Of a stretch of DNA of 64,000 nt, positions 1-11,272 are shown one piece after another. The notes beneath the pieces are model-generated. The model was not told where the DNA came from, made no database searches, and saw only the letters and a list, made by a program, of their open reading frames with translations. Positions within the stretch are counted from its first letter, which is position 1. Each line of letters opens with the position of its first letter. The translations under genes and the position numbers were made by a program. Location of the stretch: assembly GCA_028564925.1 (NCBI GenBank), contig CM053028.1:365285012-365349011 (forward strand), written 5' to 3'. This DNA comes from Lithobates sylvaticus (Eukaryota; Chordata; Amphibia; Anura; Ranidae).

Positions 1-142
1 GATCAGACTCAATAGCATTGGATGGAGGGGATATGTGTCCACTGACATCTGCCTCTCCATACGGGAGACTGCAAGGTCCAATCAGGTCTGCCTGAAAAAC
101 TGCCAGGTGAACCCGATCAGACAGCCCATGTGAAAGGGGCCT
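1..142. mobile_element. Right end of a palindromic Harbinger-like MITE
   Basis: The end 'gtgaaaggggcc' and the interior words 'gacctgatcag' and 'ctccatacggg' match the fuller copies at 4219, 5636, 20812 and 23341. The left part lies outside the window. It is a non-coding PIF/Harbinger-type element inferred from the shared ends and, in sister copies, 3-bp TAA/TTA duplications. Confidence 0.7.
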
Positions 143-143
143 A

Positions 144-800
144 AAGCTGCCAGTATCCTTATATTCTGAATGCCTATGAATCTTGGCCTGAGAAAATTCT
201 GGCCAAGGGTTACCTCATTATGAGAACATGGCATTGGGTGTACTGCAGCCTCATTTATTTGCAGTGGAATACTGGAGAAAGGTTGCACACTGCCTTGGTC
301 CAGGATTGCTAATCTGTTCGTAATTGTGTTTAGCCCCAACAGCTGCAGCACTTGCATTGACTTGTACAGGCTTCCTGGAAGCAGCCGATCGCAAGCAACT
401 GTGATCCCTGCTTCAGAAATACGCTGGTGCTTGGCGGTGCACGGCCCTAATCGACTGTGTAACCTGTCACATTATTATTTGAGTTTACTTGTTGCTTGGA
501 GGTGCTATTTCAAAATAGAAACAAAGCCTTGGTCCCGCAGTTGAAATGGATTATGGTTGCAGGTTATTTGGCTTGGCAGGTTTAGTACAATTATACTTCT
601 GCTGAAGTGAGACAAGCTACAAGCTTTCTGGTAATAGCAACCTCAAATAAAGAAAATGATTTCTCATTTGTTAGTATTATCTCTATATGTTTACACAGTA
701 AAGTAAGTGTCTTGCATGACACACATTCTAGAATGAGTATACAGCGACGTTTACAGGTTTATGCTAAACCAGTTTCATCACTGTCATTAAAGCCCAACTC
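144..800. other. No recognisable feature
   Basis: Short open frames occur on both strands but none resembles a known protein, and no terminal repeats or tandem structure stand out. Read as unassigned intergenic DNA. Confidence 0.5.
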
Positions 801-1200
801 CAGGAATTAGACAGATCCACCGTTTCAGTGCCCATCCTCCCAACTGCAAGGGTTAACTGCTCATTCCTTCTAGGGGTACAGAAATAAGGATTAATACTTA
901 CCTTATTCCTCCCTCTAGCAGTGGTCCTGGGAAGCTTCATCGCTAAGGTACTCCCAGCTGTGGTCGCACTCCTGCCTCCTCCACCTACAATGCAGGGTTA
1001 ATAGTCCTGTGTGGTATGGGATAATTCAGAGGGACTGCCCACAGTCCAGAACATCAAGGAGAGAGGTGGAGAGTGCTGGAGTCGGCCGAAGGAGAGGTAA
1101 GGTAAGTAATGCAGCCTCTTCATCTTCTCCTAGGTCTAACAAAAATGTAACCCTCGCAATGCTAGAGGGCTCCACTGCAAGGGCAGATTTTTCCTAATTT
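790..1200. repeat. Probable dispersed repeat, unclassified
   Basis: The stretch has the style of a non-coding transposon: 'atacttacctta' near 900 resembles the splice-donor-like core seen in the TTAA elements, and hairpin-prone 'gtaaccctcgcaatgctagaggg' words lie near its end. I could not define its termini, so the class is open. Confidence 0.3.
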
Positions 1201-1254
1201 CTTGAGTACTGTCCTTGATACTTTTTTTATTTGCACTAACATACAATTTTTCAT

Positions 1255-1290
1255 GACAAGCTTTCGGGGTATGTCCCCTTCTTCAAGGTC
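1255..1290 (-). repeat. Hairpin motif, CTTGAAGAAG-stem-GAAAG type
   Basis: On the minus strand, CCTTGAAGAAG is followed by a GGGG/CCCC hairpin with a five-base loop and then GAAAG. Similar arrangements recur at 37657, 52005 and 61342. It probably belongs to a retroposed repeat; the distal sequence on the same strand becomes A-rich toward 1220. Confidence 0.4.
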
Positions 1291-1334
1291 CCAGCAGTAC
1301 GCATTAATAAAATAACATACATTGTAGGTTTAGT

Positions 1335-2310
1335 AACACTTTAATTTCAACTACCAACAGTAAAATCAGTCTGTACAGTAAAGCATGCCTGTGATATTCA
1401 CTGTGGAACCTAAGGGGTTAAAGTGGTTGTAAACCCTCCCTAGTGACTTTTAACTATAGGTAAGCCTAGAATAAGGCTTACCTATAGGTAGTGGAAACAT
1501 CTCCTAAACGTGCGCCGTTTAGGAGATATTTCACTTGTAGTGCGCCGATGATGTAATCTGCGCATGCGCTGTGAAGAAACGGACCTCCGTGACGTTTCTT
1601 CCCCCAGCCTATGCAGTAACTGACGACTCCCGCGCACATTCACGGGAGTGACGTCACACGGCTGCAGTGAGTCACAGAGTCAGAGTCCGCTGCCCCCTGG
1701 AAGGAAGATGGATGCAGCCTGCACAGGGGACAGCAATGGATTTGTTTACAGGTAAGTGTCACATAATGGGCTATATGGGCTATATATATGTGATGCATAC
1801 TAGCCCATTATGCTTTTAATTTGCAGGGAGCAAAAGAGGAAGTAAAACCCATCAGGGTTTACTTCCACTTTAATCCTGCGCATTGTGTAAAAAAAGGCTG
1901 TTTGATCCTGTCTTCTTTGATCCTCCTTTTCATCCACAGTCCCCAATCTATCTTCTGATAGAACAGAGCCTTGGGAGCAATCTGCACATGCTCATTTTGG
2001 TGTGTGTTGCTAGACACAGTTTTTTTATTTTTTATTGGGAGAGTGCATGTGATAAGTATAGGGGAAGGGCATCAGCACTGTCCAGAAAGAGGGTCAGGGG
2101 TCCTGCAGCCTCATAGGACAGTCAGAGGAGAATGAAAACTCCTCCTACAAGCTTTAACCAGACACTTTCAGAAGTGACAAGACTGCTCTAACTGCTTATG
2201 AGAAAAGGTATTTAGCAGTTTATATTTACTAAAATAATTGCATTTCCATGTTCTGTGTACTGTGAGAGACCAGGTATAATGAATGCAGGGTCTTGGGTTT
2301 AGTAACACTA
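1335..2310. mobile_element. TTAA-type MITE, family B copy 1 (split)
   Basis: Sequence after 1345 and again from 1872 to about 2305 matches copies at 21755-22227 and 35234-35708 (shared words: 'agtaaagcatgc', 'atagaacagagcc', 'gggtcctgcagcctcatagga', 'gtttagtaacact'). It is interrupted by a second TTAA element at 1422-1869. The left end is abnormal, carrying a right-end-like 'gtttagtaacactttaa'. Probably Kolobok-like, which uses TTAA targets; no transposase is present. Confidence 0.75.
1422..1869. mobile_element. TTAA-flanked MITE nested in family B
   Basis: Terminal inverted repeats read AGTGGTTGTAAACCCT and its near complement AGGGTTTACTTCCACT. TTAA flanks both ends (1418-1421 and 1870-1873), and the intact target 'ggggttaatcctctgc' can be read in the 35-kb sister copy. 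TTAA targets fit Kolobok or piggyBac; the A/G-starting ends favour Kolobok. Non-coding, 448 bp, with a GTAAGT donor-like site near 1751. Confidence 0.85.
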
Positions 2311-2566
2311 TAAGATATAAATGTGCTTCCTGTCCTATAATCCCACTGAAAGACATTGTAGGCACCCCCTTTGAACCTTACCTTGCCTGTGAAAGCATAC
2401 CGCAATAAGTTTGGTCAGCCAAGATAAGTAGAAAAAAAAAATAGACACCTCTGAAAAATTATTTTGATTGGACGTTTGGGTGCTATTCCCAGCTTGCTTA
2501 ATCCATGTGTGGAACACTGTCCAGGGGATCCCTTATCACATTCGTAGCTGGCCATTTTTGGCTTAA

Positions 2567-2988
2567 AGTGATTGTAAAGCTTGTTATTTTTTTATTTAAT
2601 AAAGATAACAAACATGTTATACTTACCTGCTCTGTGCAATGGTATTGTATAAAACTCCCTTTTCTTCTGAACCTCTTCTTCTGGGGTCCCCTGCTGGTGA
2701 ACTTGGATCGAAGTGCCCCCATAGCAAATCACTTGCTATGGGGTCACTCATGCAGGTTCAGTCATGAAGAGGGGTGCGTGAGTCTATTAACACACACAGC
2801 GTGGCTCAGCTCTGCCCCTACAAGATTTGAATGACAGCAGCGGGAGCCAATGGTAAAGCCTGAGGATGCAGGAAGAGAGAAGAGCGTGTCTACTGACCGG
2901 GGACACTGTAGGATCAAGAGTGGTGTCAAGTAAGTGCTTAGGCAATGGCTGGTAGGTGGGGGATGAGACACTAATGCATGAAGGTTGC
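2567..2988. mobile_element. TTAA-type MITE, family D copy 1
   Basis: Begins at TTAA (2563-2566) with AGTGATTGTAAAG and carries the family core 'acatgttatacttacctgctctgtgcaatgg'-like words, which on the other strand read GCAGGTAAGTATAAC. The far end 'tgaaggttgcctaa' is worn and abuts a Harbinger-like MITE. The sister copy lies at 21165-21580 in the opposite orientation. Confidence 0.7.
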
Positions 2989-2990
2989 CT

Positions 2991-3418
2991 AATGCCCCGT
3001 ACACACGGTCGGATTTTCCGATGGAAAATGTCCTATCGGACCATGTTGTCGGAAATTCCGACCGTGTGTGGGCTCCATCGGACTTTTTCCTTCGGAATTT
3101 CCGACGGAAAAAGTTTGAGATCCTGCTCTCAAATTTTCCGACAACAAAGTCCTATCGGACTTTTTCCGATCGTGTGTAGGGAATTCCGACTGACAAAGTG
3201 CCACGCATGCTCAGATCACATTACAAGACCAAAGCTATTGGCTACTAGCCTCTACGTAGTTCCGTCGTACGCAACGAACGTCACCACGTTCAGGATGATT
3301 GGATTTTCCGACAACTTTGTCCGACCGTGTGTATGCAACACCAGTGTCGGACAAAATCCGTCTGAAAAAATCCGACGGATTTTGTGGACGGAATTTCCGA
3401 CCATGTGTACGGGGCATT
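2991..3418. mobile_element. Harbinger-like MITE, 'gtacacacggtcgg' family
   Basis: A long-palindrome element with ends TGCCCCGTACACACGGTCGG and CCGACCATGTGTACGGGGCA. The interior consists of repeated 'ttttccgac' words and an unpaired block, 'ttacaagaccaaagctattgg', shared with the copies at 3730 and 22742. Non-coding. Confidence 0.85.
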
Positions 3419-3420
3419 AG

Positions 3421-3726
3421 GGTAAAATAACTTGGACTGTAATATCTGCATATTGACTATAATGACTGTAAAGTCTGCATAAATAAATCCCTGTCATATG
3501 TGACAATAAACAGCAGCAGTGCCATTTTCCGAACAAGCCCTTTCATTATTAAAGCCCAACTGAACTTTCATTTTAAATCAGCTAAATACATTTCTTCTAC
3601 ATCAAAAGTTTGCAAAGTCTTAGTAAGATGCCTCATTTGGAGTAGATTTCTATCTAATCAGTGTTCTACAGGCAGGAAGAAGTTTTTTATTTCAGCCTTG
3701 TGTCTCTTCAGCCATCAACCAGACTA
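3421..3726. other. No recognisable feature
   Basis: About 300 bases between two related MITEs; no coding or repeat signature that I recognise. Confidence 0.5.
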
Positions 3727-3729
3727 TAA

Positions 3730-4116
3730 AGCCCCATACACACGGTCGGAAAATCCGACCACCAAATCCATCGGATTTGGTCCGACGGATTTAGTCCGAC
3801 ACTGGTGTTGCATACACACGGTCGGACAAAGTTGTCGGAAAATCCGATCATTCTGAACGTGGTGACGTTTGTTGCCTACGACGGGACTATGTAGAGGCTA
3901 GTAGCCAATAGCTTTGGTCTTGTAATGTGATCTGAGCATGTGTGGCACTTTGTCCGTCGGAATTCGCTACACACGATCGGAATTGGTGTGATCGGACTTT
4001 GTTGTCGGACAATCCGATGGAAAATGTCCGATGGTGCCTACACACGGTTGGAATTTCCGACAACATTGTCCGATAGGACAGAATCCATCGGAAAATCCGA
4101 CCGTGTGTATGGGGCT
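3730..4116. mobile_element. Harbinger-like MITE with TAA duplication
   Basis: Ends AGCCCCATACACACGGTCGG and its complement, flanked by direct TAA at 3727-3729 and 4117-4119. A 3-bp TWA duplication is the hallmark of PIF/Harbinger insertion. The interior shares 'gtagaggctagtagccaat' with the 22742 copy. Confidence 0.9.
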
Positions 4117-4218
4117 TAACACTTTATTTTTTTGTAGCAAATCAACAGGTGAGAGGCAGCAGCATTAAGCTGATCTGTGTGAGACAGCATGTGTACACAA
4201 AACCCAAAACCATAATGC

Positions 4219-4588
4219 CCCTTTCACACAGGTTTTTCGATCAGGACCGCCTGTCAGTTTTTCAGGCGGACCTGATCGGACACTCCATTTACCCCTATGG
4301 GGCAGCGGATGTCTGCTGACATCCGCCGGTATCTGATCCTGTCCGTGAAATCCAGATGGATGGAGACTCTATTTTCCACCCGTCTGGAGGATCGGATGAA
4401 AACGGACAGGCGGTCCATTTTCATCTCATCTCCCCATAGAGGACATTTGGACTCTGACAGGTCTGTCTAAACACAGTGAGCGGAGACGGACCTGTCATCC
4501 ACCTGCTCAGCGGGTAACAGCGGATCGATCCACTGCTGAGCAAAGCTGAGTCCGTCAGGCGGACCGCCCGTGGAAAAGAGCCATTAAG
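4219..4588. mobile_element. Harbinger-like MITE, 'cccctttcacac' family
   Basis: Starts GCCCCTTTCACACAGG after TAA. Interior words 'gatcaggaccgcctgtc' and 'aggcggacctgatcgga' face each other. The right end, 'gtggaaaagagcca' before TTA, is worn. Non-coding. Confidence 0.8.
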
Positions 4589-4590
4589 CA

Positions 4591-5210
4591 CAAGTACCAG
4601 GATCTACAAGACTTTGGGATTGAATTACTAAAGGCAAATAGACTGTGCACTTTTGAAAGTGCAGTTGCTCCAGAGCTTAGTAAATAAGCTCTTTTGACTT
4701 CCATCATCCAGTCATGCGCAAGCAAAAATGCTGTTATACCCACGAAAGCTATTAGTAGCATCTATTTGCTATAAGCAAATTAAAGGAAATACTAACACAT
4801 ACTTAAAGATGATTTACAGCCCTTCCATTCAGTCTTGCACAGTTGTACAGGCTCCTCTCCTGTACGGAAATTACTTCTGCTGCATGCTACTGTATATGTT
4901 TCTCACATTGTGCATTAGAAAAGACAGCAAGTCAGAGAGAGCCCACCTCATTTCCTGGCTATCCAGCATGACCTTCTATAAAAGCTTTATTCGGCACCCT
5001 AAAGTTTGTTTGATACCCCGCAAACTTTGGTGCACATCATATACTTTTTCTAATTGTTTATTTATACACTCCAGTGGATTGCAAGTAGCACAGGACCGTG
5101 GTCATTTCCATTAACAGAAATGTTAAGTGTCATGGTATTTGTGATTTTGTTGTCAGCATGATGTACTGTAGCTCTTTCCTCCTGAACATGGCTGTTCCTG
5201 GCCCAGCCTT
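4591..5210. other. No recognisable feature
   Basis: Mixed-composition DNA with short open frames on both strands that resemble no family known to me. Confidence 0.45.
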
Positions 5211-5211
5211 C

Positions 5212-5635
5212 TATTGTCTTTATGAACCTTGCTTTGTGCACTGGTCCAAATCATTTGATGGAGGGGGGATTATGGTGTGGGGTTGTTTTTCAGGGGTTGG
5301 GCTTGGCCCCTTAGTTCCAGTTAAGAGAAAACTTAAGGCATCGGCATACCAAGACATTTTGGACAGTTTCGTGCTCCCAACTTAGTGGGAGCAGTTTGGG
5401 GATGGCCCCTGCTTGTTCCAAAATGACTGCGCACCAGTGCACAAAGCAAGGTCCATAAAGACATGGATAAGTGAGTTTGGGGTGGAGGATCTTGACTGGC
5501 TGCACAAAGTCCCGACCTCCATCCGATAGAACACCTTTGGGATAAATTGGAGTGGAGACTGCGAGCCAGGTCTTCTCATCCTCACAAATGCACTTCTGGA
5601 AGAATGGTCAAACATTCCCATAGATGCACTCCTAA
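5212..5635 (+). pseudogene. Tc1-like transposase fragment
   Basis: Translation gives conserved Tc1/mariner catalytic-domain blocks: [11 protein letters not shown] followed by GPLVPV, then, across frameshifts and stops, LFQNDCAPVHKAR, EFGVEDLDWL, and LTNALLEEWSNIP. In an intact enzyme the first two blocks carry catalytic Asp region 2 and the last follows the third acidic residue. Here the usual SPDLNPIEHLWD block is decayed to something like PTSIDRTPLG. The N-terminal DNA-binding domain is absent. The element continues at 5962-6065 after a MITE insertion. Confidence 0.8.
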
Positions 5636-5961
5636 GGCCCCTTTCACACATGAATGTCTGTTTTCACAGACTCCGTTTGCTCAGCAGGGATTGACCCACT
5701 GATCCTCGCTGAGCCGGGAGATGACAGTCCGTCTCTGCTCACTGTGGAGAGACAGACCTGACAGATCCCCGCTCTCCACTATGGGGGATCGAATGAAAAC
5801 AGATCCGCCTGTCTTTTTTCATTTGAACCGATCTGCCAGACGGATGGGAAATAGGGTTTACATCTGTCTGAATTTATCTGAGCAGATGTCAGAGAATTTG
5901 TCACCGATGACATCCATCGCTCCATAGAACTGCATGTAGCGTCCATCCAGGTCCACCTAAA
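5636..5961. mobile_element. Harbinger-like MITE inside the Tc1 remnant
   Basis: Starts GGCCCCTTTCACACATG directly after TAA (5633-5635) and shares the interior of the 4219 and 20812 copies. The right terminus has been lost, so the boundary with the downstream Tc1 sequence is approximate. Confidence 0.7.
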
Positions 5962-6065
5962 AAAGGGTGGGCCAACTCAATATTGAACCCTACGGACTAA
6001 GACTAGGATGCCATTAACGTTCGTGTGCGCGTAAAGGCAGTTGTCCCAATACTTTTGGCAATATA
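5962..6065 (+). mobile_element. 3' end and terminal repeat of the Tc1-like element
   Basis: The words 'gggtgggccaactcaat', 'gatgccattaacgttc' and the end 'tgtcccaatacttttggcaa' with 'tatag' are the usual 3' untranslated region and terminal inverted repeat of frog and fish Tc1-like elements. The 3' end of a CR1-like LINE abuts it directly. Confidence 0.8.
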
Positions 6066-6441
6066 GTTACATAGTAGGTGAGGTTGAAAAAAGACACAAG
6101 TCCATCAAGTCCAACCTATGTGTGTGATTATATGTCAGTATTACATTGTATATCCCTGTATGTTGCGGTCGTTCAGGTGCTTATCTAATAGTTTCTTGAA
6201 ACTATCAATGCCCCCCGCTGAGACCGCCGCCTGTGGAAGGAAATTCCACATACTTGCCGCTCTTACAGTAAAGAACCCTCTACGTATTTTAAGGTTAAAC
6301 CTGTTTTCTAATTTTAATGAGTGGCCACGAGTCTTGTTAAACTCCCATCAGTATGGTATTTGTATATTGAAATCATATCCCCTCTCAAGCGTCTCTTCTC
6401 CAGAGAGAATAAGTTCAGTGCTCGCAACCTTTCCTCATAAC
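6066..6441 (-). mobile_element. CR1-like LINE, 3' end
   Basis: Read on the minus strand, this is the tail of a CR1-like element: C-terminal coding remnants, then the 3' untranslated words 'gttggacttgatggactt' and 'acctactatgtaac'. The same 3' end occurs on the plus strand at 53820-53875. It is continuous with 7752 onward once the hAT element is removed; the 8-bp CTCATAAC occurs on both sides of that element. Confidence 0.9.
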
Positions 6442-7751
6442 TAGGGATGAGCCGAACACCCCCGGGTTCGGTTCGCAGCAGAACCTGCGAACGGACCGAA
6501 AGTTCGCACGAACGTTAGAACCCTATTAGTTACAATGGACGCAAACGTTCGAAATCTAAAGTGCTAATTATAACGGCCAATATGCATGTTATTGTTATAA
6601 AAAAGGTTTGGGGACCCGGGTCCTGCCCCAGGGGACATGTATCAATGCAAAGAGATAAGAAAAGTGAAATATTTTTTTAAATATGGTACCTGGGGGGTTT
6701 CTAAAGTATGCCTGTGAAGTGACATGTGTTTCTCGTGTTTAGAACTGTCCCTGCACAAAATGACATTTGTAAAGGAAAAAAAGAAGCCATTTAAAACTGC
6801 TTACGGCTTTAATGTCATATCTTGTCCAGGCAATATGGATGAAAATCTTTGAGAAAAATGGCATGGCTACCCCATTCCCCCCTACCCCAGCCTATTACCA
6901 GCCCCTTTGGGTCTTGTATGGATATTAAGGGGAGCCCTGCACCCAAAATAAAACCCTTTACCGAAAACCCTATATACTCTGAACCGCAGTATACAGGCGG
7001 TACAAACAAGACAGGGACTGTAGGTATATACTGTATGTATTTATGTATGGACTGTTGGTGTATACTGTGCTGTGCTGGAGGCACACAAAACACATTAACT
7101 CCTGCAGATGGCTGTCTTAGGTGACAACGGGGCAGATACAGTGTAAGGTGGTTTAGTGTGCTACTGCTGTGCTATACTCACACAGCACACACACACTAAC
7201 TCCTGCAGATGGCTGGATTGGTAGAGAACAGCACTGAGAAGAACACACTATCCCTGCCTATTTTTCCTCTATCCCTACACTTTCCCCACAAGCAAAGGCT
7301 TAGAAGAATACACTATCCCTGCCTATTTTTCCTCTTTCCCTACACTTTCCCGAAACAGAAATGATTCACATTTAGTGTGTACATGAACAGTACACTGTCA
7401 CTGTTCCTCAAGCCGGAACACAGTACACAAGGCCGCCGGCGCGGCGTCCTTATATAGTGTGGGGCGTGTACTAAACCCCCTGAACAATAATTGGCCACAG
7501 GCATCCTGCCTGTGGCCAATTATTGCTCTCCTCGCCACTGGCTCTATGATTGGCCAAGCATGCGGGGTCACAGTGCATGCTTGGCCAATCATCAGCCAGC
7601 AATGCACTGCGACTGGCGCAGTGCATTGTGGACCGTTCGCATCACACGAATTTGATGCGAACGGCCCTCAGTGTTCTGCCCTCGACGAGCGGACGAACGG
7701 CCGATGTTCGATTTGAATATGGGTTCGAATCGAACACCGGGCCCATCCCTA
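6442..7751. mobile_element. Non-autonomous hAT element, 1310 bp
   Basis: Inverted ends TAGGGATGAGC and GCCCATCCCTA with an exact 8-bp target duplication CTCATAAC (6434-6441 and 7752-7759) inside the LINE. An 8-bp duplication with YAGGGATG-type ends is diagnostic of hAT. No transposase frame is seen. Two internal hairpins, around 7489-7527 ('ttggccacaggca') and 7550-7592 ('ttggccaagcatg'), lie near the right end. Confidence 0.92.
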
Positions 7752-9467
7752 CTCATAACTAATATCCTCCAGACCCTTTATTAGCTTTGTTGCCCTTCTT
7801 TGTACTCGCTCCATTTCCAGTACATCCTTCATGAGGACTGGTGCCCAGAACTGGACAGCATACTCTAGGTGCGGCCAGACCAGCGTCTTGTAGAGCGGGA
7901 TAATTATCGTTTTATCTCTGGAGTTGATCCCCTTTTTAATTCATGCCAATCTTCTGTTTGCTTTGTTAGCAGCTGCTTGGCATTGCATGCCATTGCTGAG
8001 CCTATCATCTACTAGGATCCCCAGGTCCTTTTTCATCCTAGATTCCCCCAGAGGTTCTCCCCCCAGTGTATAGATTGCATTCATATTTTTGCCACCCAAA
8101 TGCATTATTTTACATTTTTATACATTGAACCTCATTTGCCATGTAGTTGCCCATCCCATTAATTTGTTCAGATCTTTCTGCAGAGAAGTTATTGCACTGC
8201 TTAGCTTAGTAGAGTCAACAAATACAGAAATTGAATTGTTTACCCCATCCTCCAGGTCGTTTATGAACAAATGAAATAGGATTGGCCCCAGCACAGAACC
8301 CTGGGGGACCCCACTACCCACCCTTGAACATTCTGAGTACTCCCCATTTATCACCACCCTCTGAACTCACCCTTGTAGCCAGTTTTCAATCCATGTACTC
8401 ACCCTATGGCCCATGCCACGGACCTTATTTTGTACAGTAAATGTTTATGGGGAACTGTATCAAATGCTTTTGCAAAATCCAGATACACCACGTCTACGGG
8501 CCTTCCTTTCTCTGGCTGGCAACTCACCTCCTCATAGAAGGTTAGTAGATTGGTTTGGCAAGAATGATTCTTCATTAATCCATGCTGATTACTGCTAATG
8601 ATACCGTTCTCATTACTAAAATCTTGTATATAGTCCCTTATCATCCCCTCCAAGAGTTTACATACTATTGATTTTAGGCTAACTGGTCTGTAATTCCCAG
8701 GGATGTATTTTGGGCCCTTTTTAAATATTGGTGCTTTTCTCCAATCAGCTGGTACCATTTCAGTCAGTAGACTGTCAGTAAAAATTAGGAACAATGGTCT
8801 GGCAATTACTTGACTGAGTTCCCTAAGTACCCTTGGGTGCAAGCCATCTGGTTCCGGTGATTTATTCATGTTAAGTTTCTCAAGTCTAATTTTAATTCTG
8901 TCCTCTGTTAACCATGGAGGTTCTTCCTGTAAAGTGTGTCATGAGGATAAACACTGCAGTTTTGGTTACTGAAGCCCCCAGATTCCCTCGTTAAGACTGA
9001 GGAGAAAAATAAATTCAATACCTTCGCCATCTCCCCATCCTTTGTAACCAGATGTCCTTCCTCATTCTTTATGGGGCCAATATGGTCTGTCCTCCCTTTT
9101 TTACTGTTTACACACTTAAAGAATTTCTTGGGATTTTTTTTGCTCTCCTCCGCTATGTGTCTTTCATGTTCATTCTTAGCCGTCCTTATTGCACCCTTAC
9201 ATTTCTTGTTGCATTCTTCTGAAGTCTGATGATGATCCCTCAACCGTGTGTTTTTTGAAGGCCTTGTCCTTTGCTTTTATATGCATTTTTACATTGGAGT
9301 TAAGCCATCCAGGACTTTTGTTCGCTCTTTTAAATTTATTACCCAATGGGATACATTGGCTAATGCCCTTATTTAATATGCTCTTAAAGCAAACCCATCT
9401 CTCCTCCGTTTTCTTTGTTCCTAAGATTTTATCCCAATTTATGCCTTCTAGCAAGGTTCGTAGTTTG
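7752..9467 (-). pseudogene. CR1-like LINE reverse transcriptase, decayed
   Basis: Minus-strand translation gives non-LTR reverse transcriptase in order: a pre-RT region with GINWDKILG and NKSPGWLNSN near 9440-9300; MNKSPEPDGLHPRVLREL and VPADWRKAPIFKKG (8870-8700); NYRPVSLKSIVCKLLE; QHGLMKNHSC; VDVVYLDFAKAFDTVPH (8500-8440); then SGVPQGSVLGPILFHLFINDL (8320-8260). The catalytic FADD box reads FVDS, so the polymerase is dead in this copy. Several frames are needed to follow it, and it ends in 'WQMRFNV' near 8118. It is one LINE with the segments at 6066, 10928 and 12460. Confidence 0.93.
9413..9467. repeat. 55-bp direct repeat, left copy
   Basis: Identical by eye to 10928-10982. It encodes LRTLLEGINWDKILGTK of the LINE on the minus strand, so a piece of LINE has been duplicated on both sides of the foreign segment. 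Confidence 0.95.
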
Positions 9468-10927
9468 TCTGTTTGAACCGCAAGAGGGTGTCGGTTCGTA
9501 TCGAGGTTTACGAAAACTAGTGCTCTTCGAACAATGATAGACACTGTGGAGCTCCGAGACGTGTTTTCCCTCCATTATGTTTAAATAGGAGGGTCCAGAA
9601 CATCCTGAGTTGGGGAGGGGGGGGGGCATTTAAGACAGTTGGACCACAAAAAGCGCTGTGAGAATAACATTTCGAAGGCGTAATAACAATGTCCCGTTTA
9701 AGCGGAAGAAACGAAGTTAAAAAAGACGAAACAAGAATGTAATCGACCTGTGAGAGGAAAAAAGAAAAGACGTTCGGCCTGTTATAGTAAAAGGTGAGGA
9801 GAGTTAATGTAAGTGTACCAGAGGTTAGACAGAGAAAAACTAAATTGGCCTGCGGTTTAACGGTTTAGACCAAAGGATAAAGGAGCGTAGCAGTTCGCTA
9901 AGGTAAGTTGAGGAGCATTCAAAAAACGACCGTTCAAAAGCCTTCGGGGTAAGAAACATCGAGGAAGACAGGGTAATAAATGTTCCTGAACAAAGAGAAC
10001 CGAGAAAGATGGGAAGCCCGCGAGGAGGTTCAAGTAGCGAATCAGCGAAGCATGCTTAAATGAACGATGGTTAAGGCACGAAAAAAAGTGGTGCCAAGAG
10101 CAAATCCTAAGTCAAGAATAGGAAGGGCCACACGCGACCATCGCGAAAGCAACACGGAGACGATAGAAGTTGAGAAGCTCCGGAAAAGTTAGATTAAGAG
10201 GTACTCCAACGCTAAGACCAGAGGGGGCAAAGTAGTAAAGAACGGAAAGAGACACAGAGGTCCCTGGTACGGAGACAGTCTTTTTGTAGGAAGTCAGTTA
10301 AACTACACCAAAGTGTTAGAGTCTGAAGTCACAAGGAAGGAGTCGTAAAGGAAAACCACGATGGACGGGTTAGGTCCCGCACAAGACAGTTAAGGAGAGG
10401 GAAGTTGGAATAAAGTAGTTATGGGAAAAGAAAAAAGAAAACGAAAAGGTGAACCGTGCAAATAAAAAGAAAATCAGGAAGTTAAAAAAAAGAAAGGATC
10501 CGGAGATGATGGGTAAAGGAAACAAGTGCGAAAACAAAATGATAGAAAGCTGAAGGAGCGAGGACACCGAGGTACCCATAGAAAGATTGGCAGAAGACAG
10601 ACGCTCAGTGTTAGTACATAAGGTTTTGGGTTTAGAGAAGTGGGATGAAAACTTGTAGAAGACAAGAAGCGACGTTAGTTTCATCATCTAAGGCAATAGA
10701 GAGGTACCAAGGAACGACAGACGGGAAAAACGCTAAAAGATGAATACGCGGCTAGTTACAAAACTTGTAAACCGGCAAAAAAGGAAATAGAAAAGACCGT
10801 TTGGAAAGTTAAGGAGTACGATAAGTTTATATTGAATAACAAGTATAAGGTAGGACAGGTCGAAAGATAAGGTTAAGAGAAAAAAGTAAAGGGGAGTTAG
10901 GAGGAAGAGGAAGAATGAGAAAAAGCA
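9468..10927. other. Unidentified 1.46-kb segment within the LINE
   Basis: It separates two adjoining parts of the LINE and is bounded by the 55-bp direct repeat. The plus strand is markedly purine-rich (GA and AAA words), with a run of about twelve G near 9616. Hand counting over 9541-10080 gave about 27 CpG against 21 GpC, and 36 GT against 26 TG, the reverse of the usual vertebrate bias. No protein family, terminal inverted repeats or internal tandem structure is visible. It could be an unknown element, a wrongly placed gap-fill, or sequence written in reversed order. Confidence 0.6.
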
Positions 10928-11272
10928 CTTTGTTCCTAAGATTTTATCCCAATTTATGCCTTCTAGCAAGGTTCGTAGTTTGGGGAAGTTGGCTCTTTCG
11001 AAATTCAGTGTCTGTATTCCCCTTATGTTTCCTATTTGTGTGATTTATACTGAAGCCAATCGACCTGTGATCGCTGTTCCCTAAATTGCCCCATATTTCC
11101 ACATCCGTGATCAGGTCTGTATTGTTGGTAATCAGTAGATCCAGTAACGCTTTATTTCTAGTTGGTGCGTCTACCATCTGACCCATAAAATTGTCCTGCA
11201 AGACATTTAGGAACTGGCGAGCAATAGATGAATGTGTGGTTCCCTCCGCCCAGTCTATGTCTGAATAGTTAA
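10928..11272 (-). pseudogene. CR1-like LINE, endonuclease C-terminal part
   Basis: Starts with the second copy of the 55-bp repeat (10928-10982). Minus-strand translation then gives NKALLDLLITNNTDLITDVEIWGNLGNSDHRSIGF, the C-terminal block of an APE-type endonuclease, with the SDH motif that holds the catalytic His. It is cut from its N-terminal half by the element at 11273-12455. Confidence 0.9.

Noticed and set aside
9468-10927. A Helitron or a TIR transposon as explanation for the alien segment
   Set aside because: No inverted ends, no terminal hairpin with CTRR, and the 55-bp flanking duplication fits neither.
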